A stretch of 64,000 nt of DNA, taken from contig NC_066322.1 in NCBI RefSeq assembly GCF_022539315.1, positions 21,338,765 through 21,402,764 of the forward strand, read 5' to 3'. Under the pieces are notes generated by a model. It was not told the DNA's origin, searched no databases, and saw only the letters and a list, made by a program, of their open reading frames with translations. Positions 12,773-28,000 of the stretch are shown here, piece by piece. A program made the translations under genes and the position numbers. The DNA comes from Serinus canaria. Taxonomy: Eukaryota > Chordata > Aves > Passeriformes > Fringillidae. Numbering within the stretch: position 1 is the stretch's first letter; each line of letters opens with the position of its first letter.

Positions 12773-13311
12773 CTCTGTATGTATAAAATCCATAGAAACT
12801 AGGAATATAGCAGGAGTCTGACCTTTTTTCTCCTTCTCTGTAAGTAAACACCTTTCATTTCAAATGAGTGACTATCTGCCACCCCCAAACATGGCCTGCA
12901 GTTCCTTAGTACACCCCAGGACACTTCTTTATGTTAAGCACCAATGGTGTGAGCTTTGTACCATCAGCACTAGCTGGGAGCTCTTCAGGGCCTTTACATT
13001 TCAATTGTTCTATTTGCATGCCTTTGGATGTCATTTGCCATATTCACTAAAGGGTAACAAAATCAGATAAAAGTACTTAAATTTTCTTGCAAAATTGGGC
13101 TGATGTATTTACAACAGGGTCACAAAGCTACAAATTTGATGAACAACACACTGAAACCAGAGGTGAAGCTGCAAAGTTCCTGTGACTCTGCTGTCTGAAC
13201 AAGATGCAGCAGTACAGTATTTTGTGATGACAGCGTGTAATAAAAATGGATACAACAAAGCAGAAATCTGTCCATGGAATTTGCATTCCCCAGGCACAGA
13301 CAAAGTCAACA
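12773..13311. other. Unannotated sequence 3' of the CR1 fragment
   Basis: AT-rich unique sequence with no recognised gene or further repeat. Short open frames on both strands overlap one another near 13100-13380 and share no known motif. Confidence 0.5.
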
Positions 13312-13334
13312 GGTACCACAGTACCTGTGGTACC
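13312..13334. repeat. Perfect inverted repeat, 10-bp arms
   Basis: The left arm GGTACCACAG (13312-13321) and right arm CTGTGGTACC (13325-13334) are exact reverse complements separated by TAC. The arms are half G+C, so the hairpin or dyad could be stable. No function is assigned. Confidence 0.9.
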
Positions 13335-13731
13335 ATCAACATCATCTTTCTAAATACCAACATTCTCATCCATGACTATCTTTGAACCAAACACAGATAA
13401 ATAATAGCCAGAGAATCCATCTATGGAAAATTTACAATACAGTTTTCTGTATGAAACTTCAAAGAATGGAATTTTCTGTCAAAAATCTGTATTGTTTCCA
13501 ACCTTTAACATGACCTGCCTTGAGGAAATATATGTTTTATTACAGTATAAGCAAACATGCACCCAAACTGCCAACAGATTAACTGGAGAAAGCCATCCCT
13601 CCTTCTGTGCTGTGTCCTTGTGTAGTCAGTTGTGGACTGCAATACAGTGCCAAGACTCCCCAAAAACAGAGCAATGAAAAGGCTTTCTCACCTCTCAATT
13701 TGAAGGAGAAGGTAATTTTGATCCCTCTAAG

Positions 13732-13765
13732 TCTTAAAAGGCTCTAAAATTAGAGCCTTTTAAGA
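13732..13765. repeat. 34-bp near-perfect palindrome, 16-bp arms
   Basis: The arms at 13732-13747 and 13750-13765 are exact reverse complements with only AA between them. In RNA the inner bases would form the loop, leaving a stem of about 14 pairs. The core reads GGCTC ... GAGCC, flanked by A/T. It does not match a transposon end that I know, and the sequence outside the arms does not continue the symmetry. Confidence 0.92.
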
Positions 13766-16700
13766 GTAAATAAATTTTAAAATCAGAAAGAGAATAGAAA
13801 ATTTATGCATAGTCCCAACAGCAATATCTCCTTTATCTCTGGTTTCTACTGCAATATTGTATATGGACTGGAGCTTCCACAAAGCTTATATAAAGACTCC
13901 ATCAATCTGATAAAAATATCAGCAGGTGTAGGAATGAAATTCGACAAAACATGAGGTGGTGTGCAGAGAGATTCCTGAGGGTTTATCTCCAGTGGCAGGC
14001 AGACAGAAGGCATGTGGGCTCAGGTTGGATTAAGCCCTTGTTGCTGTGCCAGAATGGCTGGGGACAGTTGCCAGTGGGGGTGCTGTAGGGAGGGCTGATA
14101 TCCTCAGGCTGGTTGCTTGACTGGAAACATCACTTATCACCTTGATACCACTGCCTCATAGAAGTCAAAATAGGCAGGCAGAGCAGGAGGAGGATCTGAA
14201 GTGTGAACATACAGAAGCTTCCCTGCTGCTAGATGGGCTGGTGACAGTAGGTTATTTCTGCAGCCACTGGAGGAAGGAAAATTCCCTGTGTGCCTTCAGG
14301 AGGATTTTTGGATGTACAGCCCTATTAAGACCTTAAAGCTAAATCCTGTGCCTTTCTCACAGTCAGCGGTTCTTTGGTGTTATTTCTCAGGCAATTCCCA
14401 TACTAAATGCAGTGTAAATTGAAAATTTTCCAGAGTTATCTATGGTGAATGAGCAGTTGAATTTGAAGTGCAGTTGCACAGGAGCCAAGATGTGCCCTGG
14501 CTGTACATTAGAGCTCCTCCCTGCCCTGCAGCACATCCAAACACAGACAGGAAGCACTGGCCATGCATCTCTCAGTAGATGGTCAGGTAAACTCTCAGAA
14601 GGAGCCCCTGTCTTTTTGAATCAGTGTTTTGGCTGTCTTGCTGTCTAACACTCCACATAGTTATCATCTCTGTCTCTCAGAGTATGTTTCCTCACTTTCT
14701 TGGTTCAGTAGAACTAGTTTAAGTTATTAACCTGGTCCTCATCTAGCACTTGTCCTGTTCAAACTGAAACAGCTTCCTGCCTTCCTCCTTTGGTGATTGA
14801 GCCTGTGAAGTGGCCACTGAGAATGCCAAAGAATAGGACAGCCCTCTGCCACAGCTCTTGGTCTTCATATAGGCATTACAAGAAATTTTTCCCAGTTGCT
14901 TGTATCTCACAGAGACCCTAGATATCCTGAGAAACCCATTCACATAAACTGCTTCTTTAAGAGACAACTAAGTCTTTCTGGAATGGATTAAAACTTTATC
15001 ACAGAATAAAAGACCTGAATAACAATAGCTTTATCTTATCCTTGGCTAGAGACTTCCTTCAAGTATCTGTTCTTACATTTACCATTCTAAATGGAGGAAC
15101 AAAACATAGCAGCCTACATAAATTGTCTTCTAGAAACCCTGCAATTAAAAATATGACCAGGAATAACCCTGCATTAGAAAAATAACTGTGAAGTTTGCCT
15201 TATTGAAATCAAATGTCTTAGCTCCAACCACAAAGAAAGAGTCTGCATTTTCATAGTAAAATTTCTGTTCCATTAAGAAAATAGTTTCTATATTAGAAAC
15301 AACTGGCTTGCTGCAAACAAATTTCACTAAGTTCCTTCCTAAAAGAAAATGCAAGAATCAATTAAGTGCTAAAAAAATTAAAAGAAACAAATAGGAAACC
15401 AAGATGAAATGTTAACACTCTAGAGTTTAGACTGTTCTTATAGATAATTAACAGGGTCACATTATTTAACTGAAACATCATGCATTCTGCCACTTGTCAT
15501 TCCTTAACCAGTCAACACATATGAACTATGCTTACAGGATAGAAAAAGGATTGAGAAAGATTGATTTTGTAGTGAGATGAAAATGACAGATGCCTTTTTA
15601 AGTGAGGAATAGAATATAGGATTGAGGAATTTGCAATGGTCACTGCAGCTAAAAGGATGGCCATGTGATGTGTTTACATTGCACAAGAGTATTATTAAAT
15701 ATATTTAGATAAATGCCTGTGTTGTCACTTTTTATGCTTTGTCAGATTGCATATAAACTGTAATTCAAATAAAGAGATGTAAAACTTTGTAACCACTGCA
15801 AACAGCCTTGTAAGTAGCTGAGTAATTACAACTTTAGGAGTCCATATTTCTATTCTGGTTCCTTGGTGGTTTTAATTCACAAATTATTAATAAAGCTTGG
15901 TCTTTGTCAGCCTATGTCTGACAGATTATATGTAATTAAAGTTTCACAGTCTATTTCATATATCTTCAAGTTATACTTCTTTACAGCCCATAATATGATT
16001 TTTATAGGTAATAGTCTTTCATGAGCTACAGCAAGATCTTTCACAAGGGTTGGAAACTTCCAGGGATAAAGAATATTTCATACATCTGTAAGTAAAATCA
16101 CCCAAGTCTTCATAATAAAATTAAGGTAGGGTCAATTTCTGATGTAGGAACACGTCATTATGAAAATAGGAATCTGAAGAATGAAAAGCTAAAATTTCTA
16201 TTTAGATATAAAAGAACAGTCTGTGTAACTAAAAAAGTAAATAGGTATTATGTTAAAGCTGATTAAAATAAAATAAACAAAATAAATCTTGATAACTATT
16301 ATTATAATCAACTGTGACTTCCCTGAGATTCTCTCTTTGAATAAAAAAATATAAATTAAAGGTTTTGAGTATTAAGAATAAACTATGGCCAGAAGTGTTT
16401 TTTAAATATTTCAAGACATTTCAGAAAATGGTATGACATTTCCCCTAAATGCCAAATAAAACCAAGCATGACTATGTATATCCGTAAAGTAAGGCACGAA
16501 GTCTTAAAATCCAACAACTATAATTAAAAAATGAGCTCCTCTAAATTAGCAACAATTTCAACTGTGAGCTTATTTGTCACTGAGCACATGAGAAAAAATA
16601 AATCTCCAGCCATGGCAGCAGTGTTAAATTTTCACAATTTGGAAACGCAGTCATCAGCCTTGCTGAAAAACAGCCACCGAATCAGGCTGTACAGAATGGC

Positions 16701-19700
16701 GCCTTTGTTGCACATGGTATGCACTGACAAAAGATTAATTCTTTGCATTGTCAGAAGGACTGACTGCTTCTGAACAAACCACCACTATTCCAACTTGCCA
16801 GAACAAGCTTGGAGAAAACTAGATAAGAGCACTTGAGGGATCTGTACACAGAGACAGTTGAAATGGAAGCGAAGTTACATACACGAATTAACTATTGTGT
16901 GGTGCAGCTTTAATTACCTCAAACAATTCCTTGGTCTTGTTTGTAGCAATGATATTCCATTTTCCAAAGTTCTTGTTAAATGTCACACAGGTTGCATACT
17001 TTTGGTCTTCAACAAAAACTATACTGCTATCATGTGGTTACAGGTACTTCACATGGAAATATTCATTTCCAGGCTTGTTTAGATTTAGTTTCATTTTAAA
17101 TGCATTAATTTATGATTTTAAATAACTGCGTCACACAATAATCCTGTACAATACGTGACACTCAGGAATGGCTACAGATAGAGCTTTCCCATTAAAAAAA
17201 ATAGATGGTCATAAGCTGCACCTGCTTCTACCAGTCAGACTATCTTGCACTGTAAGTCTTATGTTGTGCTAATAATGATCAGATTATTATTTAACTGTTC
17301 TTACCCAACAGTTGGTATAAACTGGGACACACACATCCCTTGAGATCTGAGCCTGCAGCAGCCTAGGCACATGTGTCACCACACACACACACTCAGTCCC
17401 ACTGGGCTGTCAAATGAGCTCTGAGCATAAGAGAGGAAGGTCAGTTCATGTGATGAGGAGCCACCTTTGTACTTCTGAAGCTCTGGCTGAAGAGGCTTTA
17501 AGGAAAAGTTTCTTCTCAAAGAATGGGCTAAGGGTGGAGATGTTTATTTAGGTGACATGGAAAGAAGAAACACAGGGGAACTGCATTCATGTTGATGCTC
17601 TGAATCTAGATTAGAAAATAGGATTTAGAAATAAAGCATAATGACATTCACACAGCCAAAAGTACTAAGCCAGAGAAGCCCAAGTGAAATTGAAGATACA
17701 AGATGAGATGAATGGAAATGGTTTTTAGGGGACAATATTTGCAGTAAGAGAGCTAAAAAAATCAAAAATAGGTACTACTACTACTAAATAAATAGGCTTC
17801 TTGTGATATTTTCTGAAGTTTCCTTACTTCAGTAAAAATAATGGCTGTCTACTCCTGTACAACATCTTTTGGTGTCAAATCATTATAAGTTTTTACTCTT
17901 CACCAAGTACTAGCTTAATTAGTTGTACATCACACATATATATTTAACTCTGGTTCATATTTATCTGAGTAATACATATATTTTTCTACTATTTGGGTAT
18001 TAAAACATACAATGGGATCAAATAATAGCTTTCAAAATACTTCAGTGTATCAGCACTTCCATAAAATTGGCACTTCATGCTTATTTTCACACTAGGAAAA
18101 AGACTAGAAATGTCACTTGACTGTCTGAAATGTTACATCAGTAAATTTCTGTAAATAAATGAATAACACTGTATTATGGCCAAATGGGAAGAGTTCTGCC
18201 CACAGAAGAGTGACATAATTAATCTGCTGCTAAGTACATTCTGTGTTGGATGCTTCTATCCAGCCTCAGGAGACAACATCAGAGACTTCCAGAAAGGATT
18301 TCTGGGTTTCTTAAGTTCTTGAGGAACCCTGATCTTAGCTATGAAATGGTAACTTCCTTACATGGTATTTTTTAGTATTTGTCTTACATGCAGATTGCTG
18401 ACAAATACAAGGACAACAGCACAATGAGGTTTTTCAGCATGACTGCATTGCTTTTACCATTAGAGCTATTTTAATGGCACTGTAAATGAATTAATATATT
18501 TTTAAGGGTAAATAATACTATTCAAGTGTTCATAATTCTAGATTCATAAGTGAGGTATGCTTTACAAAGATCCAATTGCAATAACACAAGTTGAGGCAGA
18601 GGTAGGTACACTAATTTTTTAAGGCAAATCTGTGTCCAAATTTATTGGGATCAAGTTTTTGTTCCACTCTTACATTTCATACCAATTTCCTCTTGTGATT
18701 GTAATTTGTTTTTATTTTGGGGGGTTATAGTAACTGACAGCTTATTCATGAATTAGGTCCTACATACTGTTTGCGACAGCTGTAGACTTGAATCATCCCC
18801 TGTGTGAGCAAAACACAAATTTCATAGACGTGCATCAAACTGTGTTCAACCAAAATGTGAGATGACTGTTAAAACCACAGCCCCCAAGCCTTCAGCAAAT
18901 GTAAAGCCTGTCATGTGAAATTCAATGTGGATCTTAATGTGTGGTGTTCTATTGAGCTACTGTACTTGATTCAGAACTAAATTTAGGTGTTAGAGAATAC
19001 AATTATAGTCATAAGGCCTTAAGGGGGAAAGAAAGTAAACAACTTATTTTTAGTTTATTAGTAGTGAAGAACCTTTCCATATAAAGATAATGTCTTTTTT
19101 TGGTGATGTTGTAAAAGTCTATGATCAAATTTATTTCTGGTATTTAACTGATCTCGTTTTTGCTGCTCCTACAGTCCTAACTGACATTGCTAGCATCTAC
19201 AGCCTTTGGAAAAAATGGCATCTTGGTTCAAACATGAAATGAATTGGCTTAGACAAGAAAGAAAAAACCCCCTTACATTATTTTAGTCATGGTGGACAAA
19301 AAAATCTCAGCAATCAAAAAGTTTACTGTAAAGCAGATTGGAAAAGTGTTCATGCACAAGAAACCCAAGTCAATTTTCTGAAAAAGCTTGAGGGCTTCCA
19401 GAATATCACTTGAACCTGAGATACAGTATACAAACTTAGGATATGGTATAAACTTCCATGGCTTTATGGCTCTATTAAAGCTTACAAAAGTTTTGTAAAA
19501 GTTTACTGAGGCTGAAAAAGTTCCAGCACTTTTATATCAAAGCTTCCTCATACCTTCCAATAAAGGAGGAGAAGTTAAGTGCTTTAATACCACCCCTAGC
19601 AAGCAGACAGACATTTTCTCTAAATCAGCCATTGCTCTTCGGTGCTGCAACAAACTATTTGCTGCTTAGTTTTCCAATATTCTCAGCTTTCATAACTCTG

Positions 19701-22000
19701 ATTCATTTACTCAGAGCAGCTGTAATTTAAGATCTGGATGCACTGCAACCACATCAAAGATTGTGGGGAAAAGGCAATTGAAAACCAGACCAGAAAAATT
19801 GAGTATATTTCAGTTTTTTTGGTATTTTCATTAAATTTTTAGAGATGAAAACCTATGCTATCATTTACATTAGACTCACAGTTACCAAATATACTTATAA
19901 TTCTGCAGAATTATTTTCAGTCCAGCAAGGTGAAGAGATGTGGGGACACCTGGCAGCATAGCAAACTACCAGGGAGTGAGAAGCAGGGAAAGTGAAAGAA
20001 AACAAAAAATAAGGGCAGAAGACGTTTAATGACGTGGGATGTAAATCCATTGGACTGACAGGGTCCATGAAGTTGCACTCTGGTGTTTGTAGAAAAGCTT
20101 GTTTGAGTAAGCCACATACTGGATGGCACTGCTTCCAATAAGGCAATCCTTTAAAATGCACTGAGCCACACTGGATTGATCCTAGTTATAGCTGTGCTCC
20201 AGAGTTATTTCCATCAAAGCTCAAGAATCACTATCTTTAGAACTGGAAAGCAGTCACAGACTATTATACATCACCCAACTCCAGTTGTGCAAGCCCAGTC
20301 CCTCTCAAACCTTAACATTTGGCCTTTATTTCTAGAGTGGGTGGAGCTGAAATCCAAGGAGAAAGCTTCTCATACTGGGAAAAGTCTGGATTCAGAGCTG
20401 ACCTTCTGGGGTCCTGGGCTTACATAATTTGTGAGTTAGTGTGGAGAGGACATAACATTACTGAAGTCAAGGATCACAGTACCACTGTTCTGTTTCAGCA
20501 CCACTGAAAGGGTAATTCTTTAAGATAGTGATAAAAACATTCCTGTCTGAATGTAAACCCACTGAGTTCTACAGCAATTCATATGGGGAGTGAGCAGATT
20601 AAGGCCTGGGAGCCGCCACCCTGAAAGCCAGGCCTGAATGGACTGCAGTAACAATTTGCAGTAACAGAGCAGTTGCTTTATCCAGCAGCTCCATCACCTC
20701 TGGCACACAGTGCACAAGGAATGTTTCCTCTGCACCCCTCCACAGGATGCTGTACCCTGTCAGGCCCATGGAACAATATTACTAAGTCTGAATCAAAGTT
20801 TTCAGGCTGCCAAATGACATTCACTCTCTGAGTGTACACACAGAAACTCCTGCCTCTGTCTCTGCTTAGAAATACACCAGCGTGGGGTTTATATAAGGTT
20901 GGGATTAAGAGAGTTGGATAAAACAGCAACACATCCATCAGAAACTGAAACTAAGCCTCTTTAAACATCTTAAGCAGAAAGGAAGTGGGTCACTCAATTA
21001 TCTATGCTTAAAATTAGGCATTTAACTTATTTCAGCCTATATCAAATTCTTTAAATCATTCATGGGAATTGACTGATCATTCAAGTTAAATATTTGAAGT
21101 AATGAGAACCAGGCATCTAGAGACAGACACCTATCAAACACACAGTGCTTAATAAGCAGGTTTTGATTTAACAATCAAAGAGGCATCAAACTTTTTAAGG
21201 GTAAATTCAAATTACCAGTGTTTTGGTGAGAAAGGCATAAACCCTAGGGGGCTGCTGTTTTCTCAGGCCTGTGCAGAGAGCCTGGCTGTGTGGCTCTGTC
21301 ACAGTCTCGTTACCATGTGTTAAGGTAATAACAGAGAAACAGGAATGCAAAGTGGCAGGAATACAAAGGTGCTCGACTTCGGTGTTAATGCTACAAAGGT
21401 GTTGTTAATAAAGGCCTAGTACACAACCTTATAATTTGTTTTCCTAAAGTTCAGAGTAGCTTAGAAGACCAAAGCCAGGCTAATATGTACTAGGTTCATG
21501 AAGTAAAGTATCAATTAACACAAGCCAATACTAACATATGTGTGATTAACAATCATCTTAAAAACTGATTTGGTCAAGCATTATTTATTCCAAAACAGGC
21601 CTCTCTCAAAAATATGCACAAAGCAGAATACTTATAATTTAAATATCTCAAATTTGCAGTTAACATTTATTTTTAGCTTTTTATTACATGTCTATTTTGG
21701 GAAGTGTTTAATGGGGAGACTGTCCTAATGATACAAGTGTTCTTGAATTCTGTTTTTTGTTTCATTCAACCATAACAGAAGCCAGCTGCCGATGTCAGAT
21801 GTGGATTGGCTTTGATGTTCAGCAAAACATAGAAAATCCCTTTCCTACTTCTCTTTCTAGTCCCATACTTTATGGCCACAGCAACCAAAATCCAGAGAGC
21901 CTTATATGTCTGACCTAACTGCTTGGTGGGGAGGGGTATGGAGCAAGAGGCACCTCTCTGCAGACAGAACACATTTTTCTAAAACCACAGTTTGTTAGTA
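13766..22000. other. Unannotated AT-rich sequence
   Basis: No gene or named repeat is supported. Small features are a (CA)6-7 run at about 17380-17392, a (TAC)4 run near 17773-17786, and a short direct repeat of TACAAAGGTG near 21360-21410. Open frames are all short (under 100 codons) and overlap on both strands, as chance frames do. Confidence 0.45.
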
Positions 22001-25000
22001 TATCCTGTGAGGGTGGTGACAAAACGGTTCAATGGGACCTTTGTATTAAGCTTGTATTCCCCCTTGCTTCAGCACTCACTGATTGCTGCAGGACCTAGCA
22101 GCTTTTCTTTCCATCACCTATTCTCCCCCAGCACTCTCCCCATGGTGACATATTAGCTAACTCCTGGGGTATTTTTCTGAAGAAAAGTAGCTGTAGCCAG
22201 AAATAGGAACAGAACCCTTTGGCTGATATAAAAATCCCTGAAGTTTGTGTGATGCTTGGCTCAAGCACTTACAGATTGCCAGACTGCAGCCAGGAAGGCA
22301 TTTCCCCCCAGGGTCCACTGCCTGGCACAAGTGGGGCTGTGGGACTCCCCTGCTCATGCAGACCCAGCCTTGCATCTGAGGCTCACCTGGAAATTTCACT
22401 CAGCGAGTCCCTGCCACTGCCATGTCCTGTGACAGCAATAAAGCTGCTGAGTCTCCTGCCTTCTTCCTGTGGCACACTGTAATTGTGACCACAGATCTTT
22501 TATCATGGGTTTAAGCTTGTTACAGGGTATTAGAAGTGCTGTGCAGTCTCTGAGAGGAGGAGCAGATGATGTCCCCCGGGGCCAGCCTGGATTAACTGCT
22601 TGTTACACAATCGTCAGTCTGACAGCCCAGTTGGTCCTTCTCTTGCTTGAGTTTCAAACTTGGAAATTGTGAACCCACCCACCTAACAAGAAAAATATAT
22701 GTTCTCAATTTTAAATGATTTCTTTCTTGTTCTTGGATTTTGTTTTCTCTTGGCAGTACCTTCTATAGATCTACATTTTATTCTGCCCAGCAGTTCTCTT
22801 CAGACGTAAGGCAGAAGCAAAATCAGGCTTAAAAAACACCAACCCTGAAACAACTCATTCTATTTAACAGATGGCTTAAAAACAATTGTTAAAATGCCTT
22901 CTTATCCAATGTGAAACAACCTCTTTAAAAGGAAGAGCTTTATTGCCTAACATCACACATATAATTTGCAGAAGCACAAAATTTGAACATGGAATCCCAT
23001 CACATAAATTATTCATTTGTTGCCAAGGCAGTTGCTTGCAATTTAAGTTTGGAATAGTTAAAAAGTTAAAAAGGTATTAAAGTTTGAAAAGTTTAGAAGT
23101 TAGAAGGCTTTAAATACTTGTAAATGGATGTAAGGAATCAAGCTTTCCCTAGCTTCTCAGAAAGATAAACCATATGGATATTAAAGAATGTTTATGTTTT
23201 TGTCTGGAACTGTTTCCTTTTGCTAAAACACTGTTTTAACTCAGAATAACTAAGACTAATTTTTGTTGCTTTTCTCATAACAACATAAATGGAATATTTG
23301 TATGGGATAGATTTAAGTTGACTTCTAAAATGTAGGGGTGGTTTGGACATAGAACCTGAATACAGGTGATGGAAAAAATACTGACTTGAATGCAGACTTT
23401 CCTACTTGTGATAAGAAGACACATCATCAAAGGACCTGACAGGCAGTTTCCTGTTTGGTTCATTTCAGAGAACAAAGAGATTGACAAACATGTTTGCATA
23501 TACAATAACACAAGCTTAGCCATCTATCATTAAATGTTTTCAAGTCAAATGACAATACAATGGCAAAAAAATTAAGTTTGTGCATTTTAATAGTCAGCCA
23601 GAAGAAATGACACTTATCTTTCCTTGCTACCCACTTCCCTTGTACACAAATCCATACATTTTGGTCCACCTTTAGAACATGCATTTCTCTACTGGAAAAC
23701 CCACTCGCTCAATAACATTCAAACATTTGTCCAGTGAATAATAAAACTATATGTTCATGCTTTATGCAACACAGTGCCCAAAGAAATTCAATTTGGGTAG
23801 CACTACAACAGAAGATTAATTGTGAATTTCTGTATCTGGAGAATGTTTCTATAAGGTCTCTGAATGTAGATTTAGAGACTGTGCTGCAAAGAACCCATTC
23901 CTCTGTTTAAGCAGTAACAAAGACCAAAATGCAAATCACTTTTATGTGGCAAATTCCACTCAGGGGCATCACCTCCGACCAAACAAATTAAGCACTGTAT
24001 ACTACTGGTAAACAATGTACACCTTATGTACTATTCTTTCAGCAGAGGCCATGCTGCACTGCAGTGCAGGCTGCATAAGGATTGCCACTTTAGATACAGA
24101 AAAGCTTCAGAAAATAATGTTCTTGAGGCCAATCTAGGCTAGACTTTTCTAGCTTGAGCTACACAAGTAAGACTCAACCCCATGAAATGACGGCCTGTAA
24201 AACCCAGAGAATAAAGAAAGAGAAGAGCTGGCACTGCTGCACATCCTTCCCATTACACATGTCACATTCTGGTGAAGGTGTTGCTGCATGGTTCATTTTG
24301 TGGCCTCTCTGCCTCACTGTGATTGGTCCCTGCTCAGCAAACAAGGCACATCCCCTCAGGCAGCACAGCAGGTGACCACCTAAGTGTCTGCCTATAACCA
24401 GGTAGAACTTTTCCTCCACTCAATTTGTGCAGGATGATGCCAGGATGATTCATTTTCTTTTCCAACTCTTTCCATTTAGAGTATCAGCACAGAGACTCCG
24501 TGTTCAATATTAATTATACAGCAGAATTTAATGGTCTTCCCAGACTTGTTACATGCATGTTATAATAAAAGAGAATTTTATGTTTGCAGTCTTTTGAAGA
24601 CTAAAGAAAGCTGTAGGTTAGATTAAATAGGAGGTTTTGTTTAGATAACCTCTGTCATTACTTCCTAACACCAGTGAGCATGCTCAAATACATCCAATAA
24701 ATTCCCTAGAATTCTCATGAGGGTAAAGAGGAGTTTCCATGCAAATGCAATGGTTCAAACACATGAAAGATGTTTGATTCCTTTTAGAAAAGATAGCAAG
24801 TCTCTTTTCTGGATTTTCCTTTACAGACTATTTATAGTTCAAATGTACTTTCCATATTCACTTATTTAAAAGCAGAAGTTCTAGCAAAAGGAAGCAAAAC
24901 ATTGGGGAGAGACACCGTGCTACATAATGAGTTTTCAGCTGAGACTTCATTTACCATACTGAACTAGTTCCACACAGTAAGGCAACCTTATGACCAAAGA

Positions 25001-28000
25001 AGACAAAAGAAAATCCCTTGTGGGTATGTAGCACTGATCAAGGGAGCTTCTTTTGCCAGAAAAGACAGTTTCAGTGTGACAGTTAGGGGGTTTCTGACTA
25101 GAAAGAAAATTGTGTTGGACAAACAATTCTGCTAGAACTGCATATACCACATTGTTATGACAGGGAATTAATTTATTTTGTAGTATACTCTAGTGCAGCC
25201 CCACATAACAAAAGAATATATTATGGGATAGACTTATATTTTAGTACTGAAAGGAAATGACATCTTTACATGAAATGCTTTTCATGTTATATATATATTT
25301 TTTATTCCACTTTGATAAACTAATGCTATAAATCATCCTTTTCTTTTTTTAAAAAAATATTTCAGTCTTTTGTCTTATAATGCTAGACTTAAATAGATCC
25401 AGACACAAAGACCCACAAAAATCTAAGTGATCCCAAGCTTTGTGACAGAATCCTCCTTTACAGCGTTCCCATGGTAGAAGACAGACACATGTTTAGGGTT
25501 TATCATTTCAGGATGCTTCAGCCTTTGCTGCAAATTTTAGTAAATGTTCAGTTAAGTTACTAAAGCTTTTTTTGGGGATGGGACATACATACACACACAT
25601 AGCATGACCAACAGGGGAAACTTTTCTTTCTAATCTTAATAGAAACACCATCTGCACCACAAAATAAACCCGTAAAAGAGAACATACTCATTTTCTTGTA
25701 GGTCCCATATTGTTTCTGTAGCTATATCACAACAACTCTCTCTGTATTTCTCTCATCACAGCATATTATCATGCTGATCCTAGCTCTTGGAAAAAGGGAA
25801 ATGCAGAACACATATGTGAAATAAAAGAAAACACATATGTTTTAGATTAAGCCAATCTCAAGATGTTAAATCCCAGACCTGCTCCACAGAAGAGTGAAAT
25901 GGGTATTAGCACCATATGATAACTATTCAGTTCAGGACTAGACTGTAAATTGTAATGTGTTTTTCCTAATGATGTGTCCTCATTTGGTTCCATCTCACTC
26001 CTGACACTGTCCCATCAATGTTTGTTCAGAGCTACAGTCACAGCACCAGTAAGAATTGCAGCTATTTTTCTGGCAGCCTGCTGCTCCCTCAGTTTATTCA
26101 ATGCCAAGTGAGATCATGGCTCCCATTTGTTGAGAGCCAAGCAGTGAGCTACTTAGTCTCTTGACCTCAAAAATTTATTGGGCCACAGAAGAAGTTGTTT
26201 CTATAGACACCTTTGATTTGGGCATTCAATTATGATGTGGAAGATTTAAACATTTGACTCTTCCCTAGAAAAAGATTTATTATAAATTTACTTTGCACTA
26301 TTTGTCTGCTCCTTCTCTACTTTACTACAGCTGAAGAATGAAATATATGAGATTTTCATACCTATTCTTACCTTTTGTCTGTCTACCCACAGAAAATTAA
26401 AATATTTGTACTTTTCATTGTGCCAATCAAAAAAAAAAATCAATAGAAATGGTAAAGATATTATTTTTCCAGTAATACTTTTTCACAAGTTTCCTCACCA
26501 AGTTTATTAGAATTATTAGTGTAAGCCAGCACTTTTCAGTCACTCAACAACTCTCCAACTGCTCCATTGGGGGGTACTGTGAGGAACAGCTTGTACTGTG
26601 TTCAGAGGGGTCTGTGTAAAGAGGAAACTTTGGTGAAATTGACTTCAGCCCTGTGTTCTTATCTTCTAGCTCAGAGCTGCCCAGTGCTTGGCCAGTGCTC
26701 TACAACTTTATTACTCCAAAATATTTATATAGCATTAAAATATATTAAATTCTTTCAAATTTCACCATTTGTACTGGTAAATTCAGAATTTTAGCTATGC
26801 ATTTTCAAATAGATCTAAGTGTCAACAGGGAACAACCACAAAACAAATTTAACTGCACAGAGTTTATGAGCAGTTTGCAAACAATACAAGAAAATTCTTT
26901 TTTCTATCCATTCAGTGAAATTAAGGAATAATAAATACTTGTGCAAAACCAAGAGTACTTTCCAAAGAAGGCCCATTGAAGTTTCTGTGTTTAGTATTGG
27001 GGGGGGGTTCTGTTTTGTTTTGGTTTTGTTTAACGTGTAATTAACCAGCCCTTTATAGTATCTGTGATATTTTAACTAATGTGTGTCAGCAGTTCAAAAT
27101 GAAGAATCTGTCTGATAGCCAGCTACCCGGGCTTTGAGATTTAAATATGATCTGCATAGAATTAAAATAAATAAATTAAAAAAGCCTCAACTACTAAAGT
27201 GTTGTCATTGTTGTTTTAAATGACAATTTAGTGGGATGGAATTCAAGACACTTAATTATCACATTGCTTAGCCAGATGGTTTATTTGAAATCCCAGCAGA
27301 CAAGTATCTGAATTTTACTTTTAGTTGGGCTCAGTGAGTTAGCAAAGGACAGCAATAGTATGCAACTCTCTTTTGCTTGCTTTAACAACTAAAATTTTGT
27401 CTGCTTACACCCGTGAGCAATGTTTCAAAGGGAATTTATAGAAAAAGTGGCAGCCAAAGGAATATGAGTGTTCCCCAACCCTTCAGATATATGTGGTCAC
27501 TTAATCTTGTTACTCCCTTGACACTAAATTTCCACCAGTTTTTCAAAGATAGGGATTTGAAAGCAAACTTCCATAAAGACAGAGACTTTTCTCTAAACCA
27601 GAAAAAAAAGGGGCTTAAATAGTATCCATCATCTTTTTTTCCCCTAAACGTTTTGGCAACAAATAAGATTCCTCATTGGATGACTTTATGGGTGGTGGGG
27701 AGGAGAGGAGTCATGCATCAACAGCTGAGAGTAAGAGCTGTGCTGTGGAGCTGTGCTGTTTCAGCAGTCAGCTCTTGAGCAGCTCCTTCAAATGGTCTCA
27801 GCACTTTCACAGGACTTTCCATTAGTGTCTGCTCCAGCCGTGAGAAGAATCCATCAATTTCATTTTCAAAATGTCATAGCATGTAATAACTGCCTTTGCT
27901 CAAACAGCTTCTCTTAATACAGGATGTTGAGTTCTGTCTGGTAACTGCATCCTGAGTAAGTTTGTCTTGGGGAACAAGTCATTATTTTTGGAAGATTTTC

